Shown here piece after piece: positions 1 through 13,701 of a stretch of 13,701 nt of DNA. How positions within the stretch are numbered: the stretch's first letter is position 1; every line of letters starts with the position of its first letter. The stretch covers positions 1 to 13,701 of the forward strand of contig JAJYGO010000114.1 of assembly GCA_021785115.1 (NCBI GenBank), in the 5' to 3' direction. The translations under genes were made by a program, and so were the position numbers. The stretch is from Chloroflexota bacterium (GTDB lineage Bacteria > Chloroflexota > Limnocylindria > Limnocylindrales > CSP1-4). The notes beneath the pieces were generated by a model. It was not told the DNA's origin and did not search any database. It was given only the letters and a program-made list of their open reading frames with translations.

Positions 1-163
1 CCGGGCGGTCGACGGCGCCCGGGGGCGCCCGGCGCGAGGCGGTCCGGCCCCAGTGACCCGAGGGCGCCGCCGCCGGCGCGCCCTCCCCGGAGGCGGGCGA
101 GCCGCCGGCTGACGGCAGGCCGACGACGGTCGGAAGGTCGCGTACCGGCCCGAGGACCGCGCC

Positions 164-193
164 TTCACGGCCGCCGCCAGCTTGCCCTATCCT
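164..193 (+). promoter_or_regulatory. candidate sigma-70-like promoter for the five-gene operon
   Basis: TTCACG (164-169) and TATCCT (188-193) are separated by 18 bp. Each matches four of six positions of the TTGACA/TATAAT consensus. The pair lies in a local dip in GC content about 70 nt upstream of the first gene and in the right orientation. In DNA this GC-rich, a four-of-six match can occur by chance and no transcription data are available, so this is only a candidate. It is the only plausible promoter I see for the operon, since all downstream genes overlap. Confidence 0.3.
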
Positions 194-250
194 TCACCGC
201 CACGACAGCCTAGGGGACGGTTGTTCGGCGCGGTTAGCCGTGCGTCCCCC

Positions 251-255
251 AGGAG
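251..255 (+). promoter_or_regulatory. ribosome binding site that favours the TTG start at 261
   Basis: AGGAG sits 5 nt before an in-frame TTG at 261-263. The alternative in-frame GTG at 240 has no comparable Shine-Dalgarno sequence before it. Starting at 261 gives the N-terminus MASIVSVHSFRGGTGKS, which begins directly at the first beta strand of a MinD/ParA fold. The GTG start would add seven residues (MRPPGAV) upstream of that strand. Confidence 0.55.
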
Positions 256-260
256 CTGTC

Positions 261-1034
261 TTGGCGTCGATCGTCTCTGTCCACTCGTTCCGGGGCGGGA
301 CGGGCAAGTCCAACACCACGGCGAATCTGGCGGCCTCGCTCGCGGCCTCCGGACGGCGCGTCGGCGTGATCGACGCGGACATCCAGTCGCCCGGGATCCA
401 CGTCATCCTGGGCCTGGCCGGCGACGAGATCCGGGGCTCGCTCAACGACTTCCTGTGGCACGGGCGCGACCTCCGCGACGTCGCGCTCGACGTGACCGAC
501 CGCCAGGGGGCGCCGCTCGCCGGCCGGCTGTACCTGATCCCCTCGAGCATGGAGCCCGGCGAGATCACCCGAGTCCTGCGCGAGGGGTACGACGCCCAGC
601 GGCTGACCGCCGGGCTGCGCGACCTGGTGAACCAGCTCGACCTCGACGTCCTGCTCATCGACACCCACCCGGGCCTCAACGAGGAGACGCTCCTCTCGCT
701 GGTGATCTCGCACGCACTCGTCATCGTCATGCGGCCAGACCGCCAGGACTACGAGGGGACCGGCATCACCGCCCGCGTCGCGCAGGAGCTCGAGGTGCCG
801 CGCATCCTGCTGGTCGTGAACAAGGCGCCCGCGACGCTCGACCCGGCCGCGGTGGCCGCGCGGGTCGAGCAGGCGTACGGGGTTCCGGTGGCCGCCGTGC
901 TGCCCCACTCCGACGAGCTCATGAGCCTCGCCAGCGAGGGCGTGTTCGTCCTCCGCTACCCCGACCATCCGCTGAGCGCCGCCTACCGGCGCATCGCCGA
1001 GACGGTGGCCGCACGGAGCGGGCCCGATGCCTGA
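261..1034 (+). CDS. MinD/ParA-family P-loop ATPase with Arg-type Walker A
   Basis: This is a 257-aa SIMIBI-class ATPase, starting at a TTG preceded by AGGAG; a GTG at 240 would give 264 aa. The deviant Walker A motif is FRGGTGKSN with Arg11, Lys16 and Ser17. The A' motif is VIDADIQSPG (Asp38, Asp40) and Walker B is LLIDTHPG (Asp134). Such enzymes dimerise on ATP and position or regulate partners, often at the membrane. No C-terminal MinD-like amphipathic targeting helix is obvious. The stop overlaps the permease start by 8 nt, so the partner is probably the permease or the kinase rather than a chromosome or plasmid; no parB-like gene or parS-like repeats are nearby. The Arg in place of the usual signature Lys is unusual against textbook MinD/ParA proteins. 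The fold is certain, but the job here is inferred from context. Confidence 0.9.
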   Translation: MASIVSVHSFRGGTGKSNTTANLAASLAASGRRVGVIDADIQSPGIHVILGLAGDEIRGSLNDFLWHGRDLRDVALDVTDRQGAPLAGRLYLIPSSMEPGEITRVLREGYDAQRLTAGLRDLVNQLDLDVLLIDTHPGLNEETLLSLVISHALVIVMRPDRQDYEGTGITARVAQELEVPRILLVVNKAPATLDPAAVAARVEQAYGVPVAAVLPHSDELMSLASEGVFVLRYPDHPLSAAYRRIAETVAARSGPDA

Positions 1035-3287
1035 CCAGCGGGCCTTCTTCTCGCGCGGCGAGCTGCTGGACGGGCTGCCCGCCCGCCGGGCGAGCACCAT
1101 CCTGTTCGCGATCGAGAGCCGCACGGCGACCCTCGTCAGCCGGGCCCGGGACGCGATGGCCAGCTACCTCAACGACCGGACCGCGAGGGAGCGCGAGGCG
1201 GCGTTCTTGGAGGCGATGGCGCAGGGGCGCACGCTCCCGGTCGCGATCTCCGTCCAGGACCTCGAGCGCTACGCGCCGGCCTGGGCGCCGCTGGTGCCCG
1301 GCGACGCGGGGCTGCGGGCCGAGCTGGCGCGGCTGATCGGCGGCAAGTACCGCCTCGCGGCGGGCCGGGTCCCGAAGATCACGGCGGCGCTGGGCCTGGA
1401 CGACCCGGCGGTCGGCGAGGCCTTCGCCCGACGGGACGGGGCCCAGATCCGCTCGATCTTCGCCGAGCGCACGACGTCCCGCGACCGCCTGCGGTGGTGG
1501 CGGGCCGCGACCGCCTACCGCCTCGAGCACATGCCGCCCTTCTGGATGGCCTTCGCGCTGACCCTCACCGAGACCATCGGCGAGGGCGTGCTGACGGTGC
1601 CCATCGCCGTGGCGGGTCTGGGGCCCCTGGGCGGGCTGGCGGCCCTGGTCGTGCTCGGGATCGTCAACCTGGTGACCATCGGCGCGATCGTCGAGGCGAT
1701 CAGCCGCGACGGCGACATGCGCTACGGCTCCTCGTACTTCGGGCACCTGGTCGCCAACTACCTCGGCAGGGCCGGCACCGCGCTCCTGGCCCCGTCGATC
1801 CTCGTGCTCGACCTCATCTGCCTGCTCACCTACGCCATCGGCTTCGCGGCCGCGGTGAGCGGCGCGACCGGGATCCCGGCCGAGCTCTGGGTGGCCGCGC
1901 TGCTCGTCGTCAACGTCGCGGTCCTGGCGCGCGGCTCGATGTCCGCGACCGTGGCGTCGGCGATCCTCGTCGGGGTCGTGAACATCGTGCTCATGCTCGC
2001 GGTCTGCCTGGCGGCGGCACCGCACGTGGACCTCGGCCGCCTCGCCGCCGGGCCGACCGGCGCCGCCGGGGCGCCGTTCAGGATCGCGGACCTGGGGATC
2101 GTGTTCGGCGTCATCCTCGTGGCCTACTTCGGCCACACGTCCACGGGCAGCGCCGCCAAGGTGGTGCTCGCCGAGGACCCGTCGGGGCGGGCCCTGCTCC
2201 GGGGCAACCTGGCCGCGATGGCCACCGTGGTCGGGCTCTACTGCCTGGCCACCGTGGTGGTGCTCGGCGTCGTCCCCTCGTCGCAGCTGGTCGGGTACCC
2301 CGGCACTCCGCTCGCCCCGCTCGCCGCCGCGGCCGGGCCGGCCGTGGACGTGTTCGGCTCGCTGTACGCGATGATCGCGATCGGGTTCGGGTCGCTGTAC
2401 ATCTCGCTGAGCCTGTTCAACCAGGTGCGCGAGTGGCTGCCGCCGCTCGCGGGTCGCACCGGCCCCTCGCCCTCCGGCCTCCGGCGGCTCGTCGGCGACC
2501 GGCGCTCGCAGGCCCTGATCGCGCTCCTGCCCACGGTGGCGGTGTTCGCCCTCGCGGAGGCCATGTTCGCGACCGGCACGGAGTCCTTCACGGCCCCGCT
2601 CGGCTTCCTCGGCCTGCTCTCCTGTGCGCTCGTCGGGGGCGTGTTCCCGATGCTCATGGTGGCCGTGGCGCGCCAGCGGGGCGACATCGTGCCGGGGACG
2701 GTCGTCCGCTTCATCGGCCACCCGGTCACGGTCGCGGCCGTCACCGCGGTGTACGTCGGCGAGATCGCCCTCAACGGCCTCCTTATCTGGCAGGAGCCGA
2801 TCCAGCGGGTGCTGGCGGCCGCGACGGCCGTCGCCGCGCTGGGGCTGGCGCTCTGGTCGTACCGGGCTGGGGCGTTCCGGCCGCGATCCGTGGTCCAGGT
2901 CAGGGTTGACGAGGCCGGCGGCGCCCGTGGGCGGCTCGAGGTGGCCTCGGCCGGCCGCCCGGCCGCGGTCACGGTCGCGGTCGAGACGGACGGCGGGTGC
3001 AGCTCCGCCGACGCCGCCGGGCTGGACCTCGGCCGGGTGCGGTCGCTGCGCTCGATCACGGTCGGGCTCCCCGACGGGATCGCGCGCGACCTCAAGGTGT
3101 GGGTCCACCGGATCACCTCGGACGGTGAGTCCGCCGCGTGGCCGGCGGTCGTGACCCTCGAGGACGGGGGCGCGACGCGGCCTGTCCAGGTCGACGCGGC
3201 GACCGGCAAGGGCATCGCCACCCTGCACGCCGGCACCCGCAGCCTGCGGATCGAGCCGAGCGCGCGGATGGTCCCGGAGCTCCGCCT

Positions 3288-3291
<4 letters not shown>
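1027..3291 (+). CDS. APC-superfamily-like permease with long soluble N- and C-terminal domains
   Basis: This is a 754-aa protein in three parts. Residues 1-170 are soluble and helical, without a domain I can name. Residues about 172-617 hold roughly 12 hydrophobic segments. The first contains LTETIGEGVLTVPIA, resembling the broken TM1 of amino-acid/auxin permease-type (APC) carriers, and FGHTSTGSAAK follows the sixth. Residues about 620-754 look soluble and beta-rich. The family suggests uptake of an amino acid or similar organic solute by ion symport, but the substrate cannot be read from the sequence. The ATG overlaps the ATPase stop (ATGCCTGA) with GGAG 8 nt upstream, and the end overlaps the kinase start by 4 nt. 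Ordinary carriers of this type have about 400-450 residues, so the roughly 300 extra soluble residues, next to a phosphorelay, suggest a regulated transporter or transporter-like receptor. Confidence 0.8.
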
Positions 3292-7785
<4,494 letters not shown>

Positions 7786-7793
<8 letters not shown>

Positions 7794-8136
7794 CGACCCG
7801 ATCGACGCGGCGACCCTCGACGAGCTGCTGGACACGCTGGGCGGCGACGAGGCGTTCCTGGCCGAGCTGGTCGGCAGCTACCTCGCCGACAGCCCGCCCC
7901 TCGTGGCCGCGATGCGGGACGCCGTGGCGGCCCGCGACGCGGCGGCGCTCCGCCGGGCGGCCCACACGCTCAAGTCCACGAGCGCCAGCGTGGGCGCGCT
8001 GCGGCTGGCGGGCGTGTGCCGCGAGGTGGAGGCCGCGGCGAGCGCGGACCTGGTCCGCGGCGACCTGGTCGAGGACGCGGCCGCCGAGTACGCCCGCGCC
8101 AGCGGGGCCCTGGCCGCTCGGGCGGGCGCAGCATGA
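7786..8136 (+). CDS. histidine-containing phosphotransfer (HPt) protein
   Basis: This 116-aa all-helical protein carries the HPt signature AHTLKSTSASVGA, with the phosphorylatable histidine at position 60. The typical preceding helix (FLAELVGSYLADSPPLVAAM) is also present. HPt proteins shuttle phosphate between a hybrid kinase's receiver and a terminal receiver. Here it lies exactly between those two genes, overlapping the kinase stop by 8 nt (ATGCCTGA) and the response-regulator start by 4 nt (ATGA). GGAGG at 7776-7780 is a strong ribosome site 5 nt before the ATG. The expected route is REC1 and/or REC2 of the kinase to His60 to Asp59 of the next protein. The length is normal for a stand-alone HPt and no extra domain is visible. 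Confidence 0.93.
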
Positions 8137-8867
8137 AGCCCGCTGCCGGCCGGGTGCTCGTCGTCGAGGACGCCCGCCTCAACCGCGCGATCCTGGTTCG
8201 GGCCCTCGAGGCGCAGGGCTACGAGGCGGTCGAGGCGGAGAACGGCGTGCGGGCGCTCGAGGTCCTCTCCGGGGCTGACGGCGGGCGGATCGACGTCGTC
8301 CTGCTGGACCTCGAGATGCCGGAGCTCGACGGCTACGAGACGCTGCGCCGGATCCGCGGCGACGACGCCCTGCGCCACGTCCCGGTGATCGTCATCTCGG
8401 CCGTGGACGAGCTGGCGAGCGTCGTGCGGTGCATCGAGATGGGCGCGGCGGACTCCTGCCCAAAGCCGTTCAACGCGGCCGTCCTCCGCGCCCGCGTCTC
8501 GACCTCGCTCCAGGCCAAGCGCGCCCGCGACCTGGAGCTCGAGTACCTCGAGCAGGTGGCCCGGGTCACGGACGCCGCGGTCGCGGTGGAGTCGGACGCC
8601 TTCGATCCAGCCTCGCTCGATCCGGTCGCGGCCCGGCCGGACGCCCTCGGCCAGCTCGCCCGCACCTTCCAGGCGATGGCGGTCGAGGTCCGCGCGCGCG
8701 AGGAGCGGCTGCGCGCCCAGGTCCGCGAGCTGACCATCGAGATCGACGAGGCGCGCCAGGCGCAGCGCGTCGCCGAGATCACCGACACCGACTACTTCCG
8801 GGGCCTGCGCAGCCGGGCGGCGGAGCTGCGGCGGATCGTGGACGCGCCGGGGACCGCGGAAGGCTGA
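8133..8867 (+). CDS. response regulator with HAMP-like and coiled-coil output segment
   Basis: This is a 244-aa protein. An N-terminal receiver (about 5-125) has the acidic pair Glu12/Asp13, phospho-acceptor Asp59 in LLDLEMPELDG, a Ser switch residue in VIVISAVDE, and the conserved Lys in CPKPF. The second half has no helix-turn-helix, GGDEF, EAL or phosphatase motif. Residues about 150-190 include DALGQLARTFQAMAVEV, which resembles the second helix of a HAMP linker although no membrane segment exists. A long charged coiled coil (VRELTIEIDEARQ) and the tail VAEITDTDYFRGLRSRA follow. The start ATG overlaps the HPt stop (ATGA). The likely role is terminal acceptor of the phosphorelay, acting by protein-protein contact, possibly with the permease or ATPase encoded upstream; that target is inference. 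It is the last gene of the operon. Confidence 0.9.
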   Translation: MKPAAGRVLVVEDARLNRAILVRALEAQGYEAVEAENGVRALEVLSGADGGRIDVVLLDLEMPELDGYETLRRIRGDDALRHVPVIVISAVDELASVVRCIEMGAADSCPKPFNAAVLRARVSTSLQAKRARDLELEYLEQVARVTDAAVAVESDAFDPASLDPVAARPDALGQLARTFQAMAVEVRAREERLRAQVRELTIEIDEARQAQRVAEITDTDYFRGLRSRAAELRRIVDAPGTAEG

Positions 8868-8880
8868 GGGCAGCCACGCC

Positions 8881-8898
8881 GCGCCGCCAGCACGGCGC
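8881..8898 (+). terminator. candidate hairpin at the end of the signalling operon
   Basis: A perfect 6-bp stem GCGCCG/CGGCGC with loop CCAGCA begins 14 nt after the response-regulator stop. It lies in the 77-bp gap between two convergent genes, where terminators are expected. A further self-complementary GGGGCGCCCC follows at 8905-8914. No T-run follows either one, so an intrinsic terminator in the classical sense is not shown. In DNA this GC-rich, hairpins of this size arise readily by chance. Confidence 0.25.
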
Positions 8899-8944
8899 AC
8901 CCCCGGGGCGCCCCGCGCCCGGAGGCCCGCCCGCCGGTGCGGCG

Positions 8945-9766
8945 TCAGGCCCGGAGGCGGGCAGCCAGGCGCCGCTCCACCTCGTCGGTCACGGCCGCGG
9001 CCAGGCTCGTCCCGAGCCGGAGGGCCAGCCGGTCGAACAGCGGGCGGCGAAGGTGCGCCACCGTCGAGCGGGGCGGCACGCCCGCGGCCCTCGCGGCGAT
9101 CTCGACCGCCCGCTCGAGGTCGCCGACCTGGTCCACCAGCCCGAGGGCCAGCGCCTCGCGCCCGAGCCAGACCTCGCCGGTGGCGAGCTCCCGGGCGCGC
9201 TCGGGGGCCATCCGCCGGCCCGCGGCCACCCGGCCCACGAACGCGTCGTAGAACGCGTCCACGACGGCCTGCTCCTTGGCGAGCTCCTCGTCGGTGTCCT
9301 CGCGCCACGGCGCCCCGGCCCCCTTCAGGCGCCCGGCGCGGGTCTCGGTGACGCTCACGCCCAGCCGGTCGAGCAGCCGCGGCAGGCGGGGCGAGGCGGA
9401 GATGACCCCGATCGAGCCGACCACCGCGTTGGGCTGCGCCACGATCGTCGGGGCGGCCAGCGCGGCGAGGTAGGCGCCCGACGCGCCGACGCCCCGGACG
9501 GCCGCCACCAGCGGCTTCGCCGCGGCCAGCCGCTCCAGGGCCAGGAACAGGTCGTCGCTCGCCGTCGCCGAGCCGCCCGGCGAGTCGATGTCGAGCACCA
9601 CCGCCGGCACGCGCTCCGACTCGCGGAGGCGCCGGACCAGCTCGACCCAGTCGGCCGTGCGGGCGCCGCCCGAGATCGGCCCGAACAGGCGCAGGACCGC
9701 CACCCGGCCCGGGCGGCGGCGGCGGACCCAGGGCCCGACGATCGGCAGGCGGCGGAGGAGGCGCAT
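8945..9766 (-). CDS. S49-family (SppA-type) serine peptidase, short single-domain form
   Basis: This 273-aa protein has the S49 fold of signal-peptide peptidase. It shows VVLDIDSPGG (substrate-binding strand), GVGASGAYLAALAA with the nucleophile Ser96, NAVVGSIGVI, and GRLKGAGAPWREDTDEE, where Lys148 aligns with the general-base lysine of Bacillus SppA. It therefore looks catalytically intact. SppA-type enzymes degrade cleaved signal peptides or other membrane-associated peptides. The N-terminus (MRLLRRLPIVGPWVRRRR) is basic and only briefly hydrophobic, so I see no membrane anchor and expect a cytoplasmic or peripherally membrane-bound enzyme. An in-frame ATG at 9818-9820 would add 18 residues; neither start has a good ribosome site. 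It is the only minus-strand gene, standing alone between two unrelated operons, with no functional link visible. Confidence 0.88.
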   Translation of the reverse strand: MRLLRRLPIVGPWVRRRRPGRVAVLRLFGPISGGARTADWVELVRRLRESERVPAVVLDIDSPGGSATASDDLFLALERLAAAKPLVAAVRGVGASGAYLAALAAPTIVAQPNAVVGSIGVISASPRLPRLLDRLGVSVTETRAGRLKGAGAPWREDTDEELAKEQAVVDAFYDAFVGRVAAGRRMAPERARELATGEVWLGREALALGLVDQVGDLERAVEIAARAAGVPPRSTVAHLRRPLFDRLALRLGTSLAAAVTDEVERRLAARLRA

Positions 9767-9897
9767 CGGCCCAGCGTAGCGCAGGGCGCCGATGGACTCT
9801 CGGGTCGGTCGCGGGCGCATCGCCCCTGACGCCGGGCAGGGTCCGCTCGGGCGCTTCGGCCCTCCTGCCGGACGTCCTGTCGGGCCACGATGCGGGC
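9767..9897. promoter_or_regulatory. divergent intergenic region (peptidase / purine operon)
   Basis: This 131-bp gap separates divergent genes and should hold the promoters of both, but no clear -35/-10 pair is visible. Two near-identical octamers, CCTGCCGG (9864-9871) and CCTGTCGG (9876-9883), lie 12 bp apart. A related element in the opposite orientation, CCGGGCAGG, is at 9832-9840. That spacing is about one helical turn, as in some operators, but GC-rich background makes chance likely. If the peptidase starts at 9820, the gap shrinks to 77 bp. Confidence 0.3.
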
Positions 9898-11332
9898 GTG
9901 GCTGCAGAGGAGCATGTGCCGCTGCCCGCCCCGCCCGCCCGCGGGCCGTTCGCCCTCCGGGCCCGGGTCCTGACGCCGCTGGCGTCGGGCGGCACGCGGT
10001 ACCTCCCCGACGGCGTGGTCGAGGTCGACGATCTCGGCCGCATCGCCGCGGTCGTCCCGTGGTCGCTCTGGGCGGCGCAGCCGGGGCCGGCCGACACGGC
10101 CTCGCCGGCCCTCCTCGACATCCGCCCCCTGCTCCTCCTGCCCGGCCTGGTGGACCTCCACGCCCACCTGCCGCAGCTGCCCAACGCCGCCCTCGGCGCC
10201 GGCCTCCACCTGCTGACCTGGCTCGACCGGTACATCTACCCGCTCGAGCGCGGCTTCGACCGGGCGACCGCGGCGCGCCTCGCGCCGGCCGCGTTCGCGC
10301 GGATGGCCCGCCTCGGCACGACCACGGCGCTGGTCTACGGCGCCGCCTGGGGGCCGAGCATGGACGAGGTGTTCCGCGCCGCGGAGGCGCACGGGATCCG
10401 GCTCGTCGGCGGGCGCGTGATGATGGACCGCATCACGTACCGGGACACGCCGCCGGAGCGGCTGCTCGACGTGGAGCTCGCGGAGTCGGCCGAGCTGTGC
10501 GAGCGCTGGCACGGGCGCGACGACGGGCGCCTGGGCTACGCGTTCACGCCGCGGTTCGCCATCTCGTGCAGCGCCGAGCTGCTCCGCGAATCGGCCGCCC
10601 TCGCCCGGGCCGCCGGCGCCTACTGGCAGACCCACCTCTCGGAGGACCGCGGCGAGCTGGACGCGGTGGCGCGCCTGTTCCCCGCCGCGCGGGACTACCT
10701 CGACGTGTACGACCGGGCCGGCGGGCTCGGGCCCCGGACGATCATGGCGCACGCCATCTACCTGTCCGAGCGCGAGGTCGCCCGGATGGCCGAGACCGGG
10801 ACGCGGATCGCCCACTGCCCGGAGTCCAACCTGTTCCTCGCCAGCGGCGCGATGCCCCTGGCCCGCTACCGCGCCGCCGGGCTCGTGGTCGGCATCGGCT
10901 CCGACGTGGCCGGCGGACCCTCGCTGTCGCTGTTCTCGGTGATGCGGGCCGGCGCCTACGCCCACGACCTGGTCCGGGTCCTCGCGGAGGCGGACCGGGC
11001 CGCCCGGGCGGCGCCGGTGACGCCCCTGGACTGGCTGGCGATCGCGACCCTGGATGGCGCGCGCGCCCTGGGCCTCGAGGAGCGGATCGGGTCGCTCGAG
11101 GCCGGCAAGGAGGCCGACCTCGTGGCCGTCGACCCCCGGCTCACGGCGCCGCTGCCCGGCCTCGACCTCGACGAGCCGGAGGAGCTGATGAGCCGGCTCA
11201 TCTTCAGCCCCCATCCCGACATGGTCCGCGCCGCCTGGGTCCGGGGGCGCCTGCTGCCGGCGGACCCGAGCGCGCCGAGCGCCGGCGGCCCGGGGCCGGT
11301 GCGCCGCGAGTCTGCGACCGAGGTGCTGACGC

Positions 11333-11340
<8 letters not shown>
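9898..11340 (+). CDS. guaD: guanine deaminase-like amidohydrolase
   Basis: This is a 480-aa metal-dependent hydrolase of the amidohydrolase superfamily. Metal ligands are visible: His88 and His90 in PGLVDLHAHLP, His246 in QTHLSE, His285 in MAHAIYLS, and Asp336 in GIGSDVAGGPS. The stretches PQLPNAALG with WLDRYIYPLE, and AHCPESNLFLASGAMPL, are the guanine-deaminase variants of the superfamily pattern. The reaction would be guanine + water to xanthine + ammonia in the cytoplasm. The next gene, overlapping by 8 nt, encodes a xanthine dehydrogenase-type subunit, which fits this substrate. The GTG start at 9898 has a poor ribosome site; GTG at 9916 has GAGGAG only 3 nt upstream, so the first six residues are uncertain. 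Another amino-purine or triazine-type substrate is possible but less likely. Confidence 0.83.
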
Positions 11341-13668
<2,328 letters not shown>

Positions 13669-13672
<4 letters not shown>

Positions 13673-13701
13673 CCGTGACGGCAGGCGCGCCGGCCCGCAC
13701 C
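13669..13701 (+). CDS. start of the next coupled gene, probably another xanthine dehydrogenase subunit (partial)
   Basis: Only the first 11 codons (MTVTAGAPART) lie in the window. The ATG overlaps the stop of the Mo-subunit gene (ATGA), and GGGGGAGG about 7 nt upstream is a strong ribosome site, so a real coupled start is likely. The eleven residues have no diagnostic motif. A FAD-binding (CO_deh_flav_C-type) or 2Fe-2S ferredoxin-like subunit is expected from context, because the Mo subunit cannot pass electrons on without them. Confidence 0.6.

Larger units (their letters stand above)
1..260. other. non-coding leader upstream of the signalling operon
   Basis: No convincing coding region was found here on either strand; short open frames translate to Arg/Pro/Ala-rich sequence typical of GC-rich shadows. 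A perfect 6-bp GC hairpin lies at 14-29 (GGCGCC, loop CGGG, GGCGCC). It could belong to the end of an upstream transcript, but it has no T-run. The stretch around 182-215 is the least GC-rich part and carries the best promoter-like match. The 3' end of an unseen upstream gene cannot be excluded, because stops occur at 54-56 and 110-112 on the + strand. Confidence 0.4.

Noticed and set aside
261..1034. Chromosome or plasmid partition (ParA) or division-site (MinD) role
   Set aside because: No parB, minC, minE or parS-like repeats are nearby, and the gene is locked by overlaps into a transporter/phosphorelay operon. A canonical partition role is unsupported.
182..1336. A 384-codon plus-strand frame overlapping the ATPase gene
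   Set aside because: The translation is Arg/Ala/Pro-rich and featureless, whereas the competing frame has Walker A, A' and B motifs.
919..3228. A 769-codon open frame on the minus strand opposite the permease
   Set aside because: Composition is repetitive Arg/Gly/Asp/His/Pro with no motif or hydrophobic segments; it is the shadow of the permease gene.
7878..10235. A 785-codon minus-strand frame spanning the regulator, peptidase and deaminase regions
   Set aside because: It crosses three real genes and the intergenic gaps, has no domain, and competes with an S49 peptidase in another frame that shows intact catalytic motifs.

Overview
The window is very G+C rich (about three quarters by eye) and densely coded, and most junctions are start/stop overlaps. 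No tRNA, rRNA, CRISPR array, transposase or phage gene was seen. High G+C, a large soluble multi-GAF hybrid kinase, an operon-borne MinD/ParA-like ATPase and a purine-catabolic molybdoenzyme suggest a free-living aerobic bacterium. A high-GC Chloroflexota lineage is my first guess and an actinobacterium the second. This assignment is inference from content and composition only.

Region 1 (about 1-8867, + strand) is a five-gene, translationally coupled signalling operon. In order it encodes a MinD/ParA-type P-loop ATPase with an Arg in place of the signature Walker A lysine, and an APC-superfamily-like permease (about 12 membrane segments) with large soluble domains at both ends. These are followed by a 1501-aa cytoplasmic hybrid histidine kinase (4 GAF, 2 PAS, HisKA, HATPase, 2 REC), a stand-alone HPt protein, and a response regulator whose output half is a HAMP-like/coiled-coil segment instead of a DNA-binding domain. 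The junctions overlap by 8, 4, 8 and 4 nt, so the proteins are probably made together. The most economical reading is a multistep phosphorelay (His983 to REC Asp to HPt His60 to Asp59 of the regulator) that controls, or is controlled by, the transporter and the ATPase. This set is the best candidate here for an under-described system.

Region 2 (8945-9766, - strand) is a lone single-domain S49 (SppA-type) serine peptidase. It is convergent with the signalling operon and divergent from region 3.

Region 3 (9898-13701, + strand, continuing beyond the window) is a purine-catabolism operon. It holds a guanine deaminase-like amidohydrolase (guanine to xanthine), the molybdopterin subunit of a xanthine dehydrogenase-type enzyme (xanthine to urate), and the first 11 codons of another coupled gene that probably encodes a FAD or 2Fe-2S subunit. 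The overlaps are again 8 and 4 nt. Nothing in the sequence directly links regions 1 and 3.
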